Origin: Nitrospira defluvii
Lineage (GTDB): Bacteria > Nitrospirota > Nitrospiria > Nitrospirales > Nitrospiraceae
DNA length: 6,481 nucleotides
Reading direction: 5' to 3'
Assembly (NCBI GenBank): GCA_016199015.1
Contig: JACQHN010000075.1
Span: forward strand, 1-6,481
Shown here: one piece after another, positions 5,728 through 6,481 of the stretch
Layout: each line of letters starts with the position of its first letter
How positions within the stretch are numbered: position 1 is the stretch's first letter
The notes under the pieces: model-generated
Databases searched by the model: none
What the model saw: only the letters and a program-made list of their open reading frames with translations
What the model was told of the DNA's origin: nothing
Position numbers and translations under genes: made by a program

Positions 5728-6060
5728 ATGCTGGAACTCAGGCCAACCTGCGAGCACTGCAACAAACCGCTGCCACCCAACTCACCTGAGGCACGCATCT
5801 GTTCATATGGAGGTAATGTACGTTCTGTGCCGCATGCGTGGAGGAGGTGTTGGGCAACGTCTGTCCCAACTGTGGTGGCGGTTTTCGTTCCCAGACCCAT
5901 CAGACCGTCGAAGAACCGGAAGGGTGACAATTTTCTTGAGAAGGACTCCGCGAGCACAACCATCAAACACAGCCCACTTGATAGCGCGGCTCATGAGTCG
6001 TTCGCAGCCGCGATTCGAGCCATCCCGCCTGAGAGACGATACCACGTGAAAGGGGATTAA
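5728..6060 (+). CDS. DUF1272-family zinc-ribbon protein with two compensating frameshifts
   Basis: The 110-codon frame begins with MLELRPTCEHCNKPLPP and ARICSY (residues 1-27), the typical start of DUF1272 proteins, small cysteine-rich likely zinc-binding proteins of unknown role. It ends with family-like FVPRPIRPSKN (53-63), DNFLEKDSASTTIKH (67-81) and AAAIRAIPPERR (93-104). The centre (about residues 28-51) is unrelated to the family. The missing cysteine cluster is present in another frame at 5817-5882: CTFCAAC, then LGNVCPNCGGG. A 5-base insertion within 5809-5816 shifts the frame, and one extra T in the run 5882-5885 restores it. As written, the product keeps Cys8, Cys11 and Cys25 but loses five others, so zinc binding is probably broken. 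AAAGGA six bases before ATG 5728 is a good Shine-Dalgarno. It may be a decayed gene, an error in the sequence, or less likely a recoded gene. Confidence 0.8.
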   Translation: MLELRPTCEHCNKPLPPNSPEARICSYGGNVRSVPHAWRRCWATSVPTVVAVFVPRPIRPSKNRKGDNFLEKDSASTTIKHSPLDSAAHESFAAAIRAIPPERRYHVKGD

Positions 6061-6110
6061 GAAGGTGCCCGGAATCATTTCGCGGCACGTGGCGGCCCCA
6101 CATGAAATGG

Positions 6111-6139
6111 CTGACACTCGCTCTGGAGGCCGGTATACT
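6111..6139 (+). promoter_or_regulatory. Strong sigma70-type promoter of the right TA operon
   Basis: CTGACA (6111-6116) and TATACT (6134-6139) are separated by exactly 17 bp and each differs from consensus at one position. The start site would fall near 6146, leaving a leader of about 10 nt with GAGGTG (6147-6152) four bases before the antitoxin ATG at 6157. This is the best promoter in the window. Confidence 0.7.
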
Positions 6140-6156
6140 CGGCAGTGAGGTGATGG

Positions 6157-6357
6157 ATGAGCAACGTCGAAGCGATCGAACAACAGATTGAGAAGCTTTC
6201 TCCTGCAGAGCTTGCCGCGTTCCGTTCGTGGTATGCTGCGTTTGACGCCGAGGCCTGGGATCACCAGTTCGAGGCTGATGTCCAAGCCGGCAAGCTCGAT
6301 GCGTTGGCCGATAAGGCGCTTCGTGCCCACACTTCCGGGCAATCAACGAAGCTTTGA
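6157..6357 (+). CDS. Small antitoxin-like protein of the right TA pair
   Basis: This 66-residue protein has the pattern of a small antitoxin found before RelE-like toxins: a helical N-terminus VEAIEQQIEKLSPAEL (residues 4-19), FRSWYAAFDAEAWDHQFEAD (22-41), then AGKLDALADKAL (44-55) and a charged tail. I recognise the pattern rather than a named DNA-binding fold, and see no clear helix-turn-helix. Its TGA overlaps the TTG start of the following toxin by four bases (TTGA, 6354-6357), the coupling expected in a TA operon. It has a strong promoter and a good Shine-Dalgarno immediately upstream. The likely role is to bind and neutralise the downstream toxin. That the pair is a TA module is fairly safe; the mechanism is not visible. 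Confidence 0.75.
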   Translation: MSNVEAIEQQIEKLSPAELAAFRSWYAAFDAEAWDHQFEADVQAGKLDALADKALRAHTSGQSTKL

Positions 6358-6481
6358 TTCATCACGCCTCACCAGAGTTTTGGTCCTGCTATAACGCCCT
6401 CCCGGCTCCGATCCGTGAACAAACCGACAAAGCCTTTGCACTCCTGAATGCAAACCCTCAGCATCCGTCTTTGCATTTCAA
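6354..6481 (+). CDS. RelE-like toxin, N-terminal part (cut by window end)
   Basis: An open frame begins at TTG 6354 and runs to the window edge with 42 complete codons. It reads IHHASPEFWSCYNALP (residues 2-17), a central AFALLNANPQHPSLHF (27-42) and continues beyond. This is the usual start of a group of RelE/HigB-like toxins of about 90 residues, in which a PxHPSLxFK segment follows the first helices. TTG is accepted because the conserved region starts right after it, no ATG is available nearby, and it overlaps the antitoxin stop by four bases. Rare starts overlapping the upstream stop keep toxin yield below antitoxin yield. Catalytic residues would lie beyond the window, so activity cannot be judged. 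Confidence 0.75.
   Translation, partial: MIHHASPEFWSCYNALPAPIREQTDKAFALLNANPQHPSLHF

Noticed and set aside
5807..6049. 80-codon plus-strand frame starting at ATG 5807 as a separate gene
   Set aside because: It is a third frame through the DUF1272 region, matches neither half of the family and lacks its own ribosome-binding site.
5803..6346. Minus-strand frames of 127 and 179 codons opposite the DUF1272 gene and right antitoxin
   Set aside because: Their products show no conserved pattern, while the plus-strand genes have clear motifs, promoter and ribosome-binding sites.
1..6481. CRISPR array, tRNA or rRNA gene
   Set aside because: No regularly spaced repeats, cloverleaf with a CCA-type end or rRNA-like conserved stretch was seen on either strand.

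Overview
The window looks like an accessory stretch of a GC-rich Gram-negative chromosome. A core gene, quinolinate synthase (nadA), sits at the left edge. The rest is a two-gene AAA-ATPase/subtilase module and two small toxin-antitoxin (TA) loci, with a small zinc-ribbon gene between the module and the right TA locus. Nothing here fixes the taxonomy. The protein styles and the compact TA loci would fit Nitrospira or a similar phylum, but that is a guess.

Layout. Positions 1-715 (minus strand) hold the first 238 codons of nadA, cut by the window edge. Positions 745-1355 (minus strand) hold an antitoxin and a RelE/ParE-type toxin that share one base. The toxin's C-terminus is frameshifted and now reads through the likely nadA promoter. 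Positions 1362-1977 are non-coding and contain a long, imperfect, branched inverted repeat (about 1471-1683) and an AT-rich leader. Positions 1978-5482 (plus strand) hold two overlapping genes: an AAA+ ATPase (356 aa) and a large cytoplasmic S8 serine protease (842 aa) with a complete Asp/His/Ser triad. The pair has the composition of IetAS, first described as a plasmid stability/incompatibility toxin-antitoxin system on an Agrobacterium Ti plasmid and later listed among antiphage systems. Positions 5483-5727 are non-coding, with a tandem 14-bp repeat. Positions 5728-6060 encode a DUF1272-family zinc-ribbon protein whose central cysteine cluster is read out of frame because of two compensating indels. 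Positions 6157-6481 hold a second antitoxin-toxin pair with a good promoter; the toxin is cut by the window edge.

How the parts fit. IetA and IetS are probably co-translated. By analogy with the known system, the ATPase restrains or delivers substrates to the protease. The ATPase/protease block looks less GC-rich by eye than the flanks and is bordered by TA loci and a palindromic element, as expected of a horizontally acquired stability or defence module. The most unusual points are the toxin frameshift, the paired frameshifts in the DUF1272 gene, the 95-bp ietA/ietS overlap and the palindromic element. The main system is of a known type; I see no completely new one.
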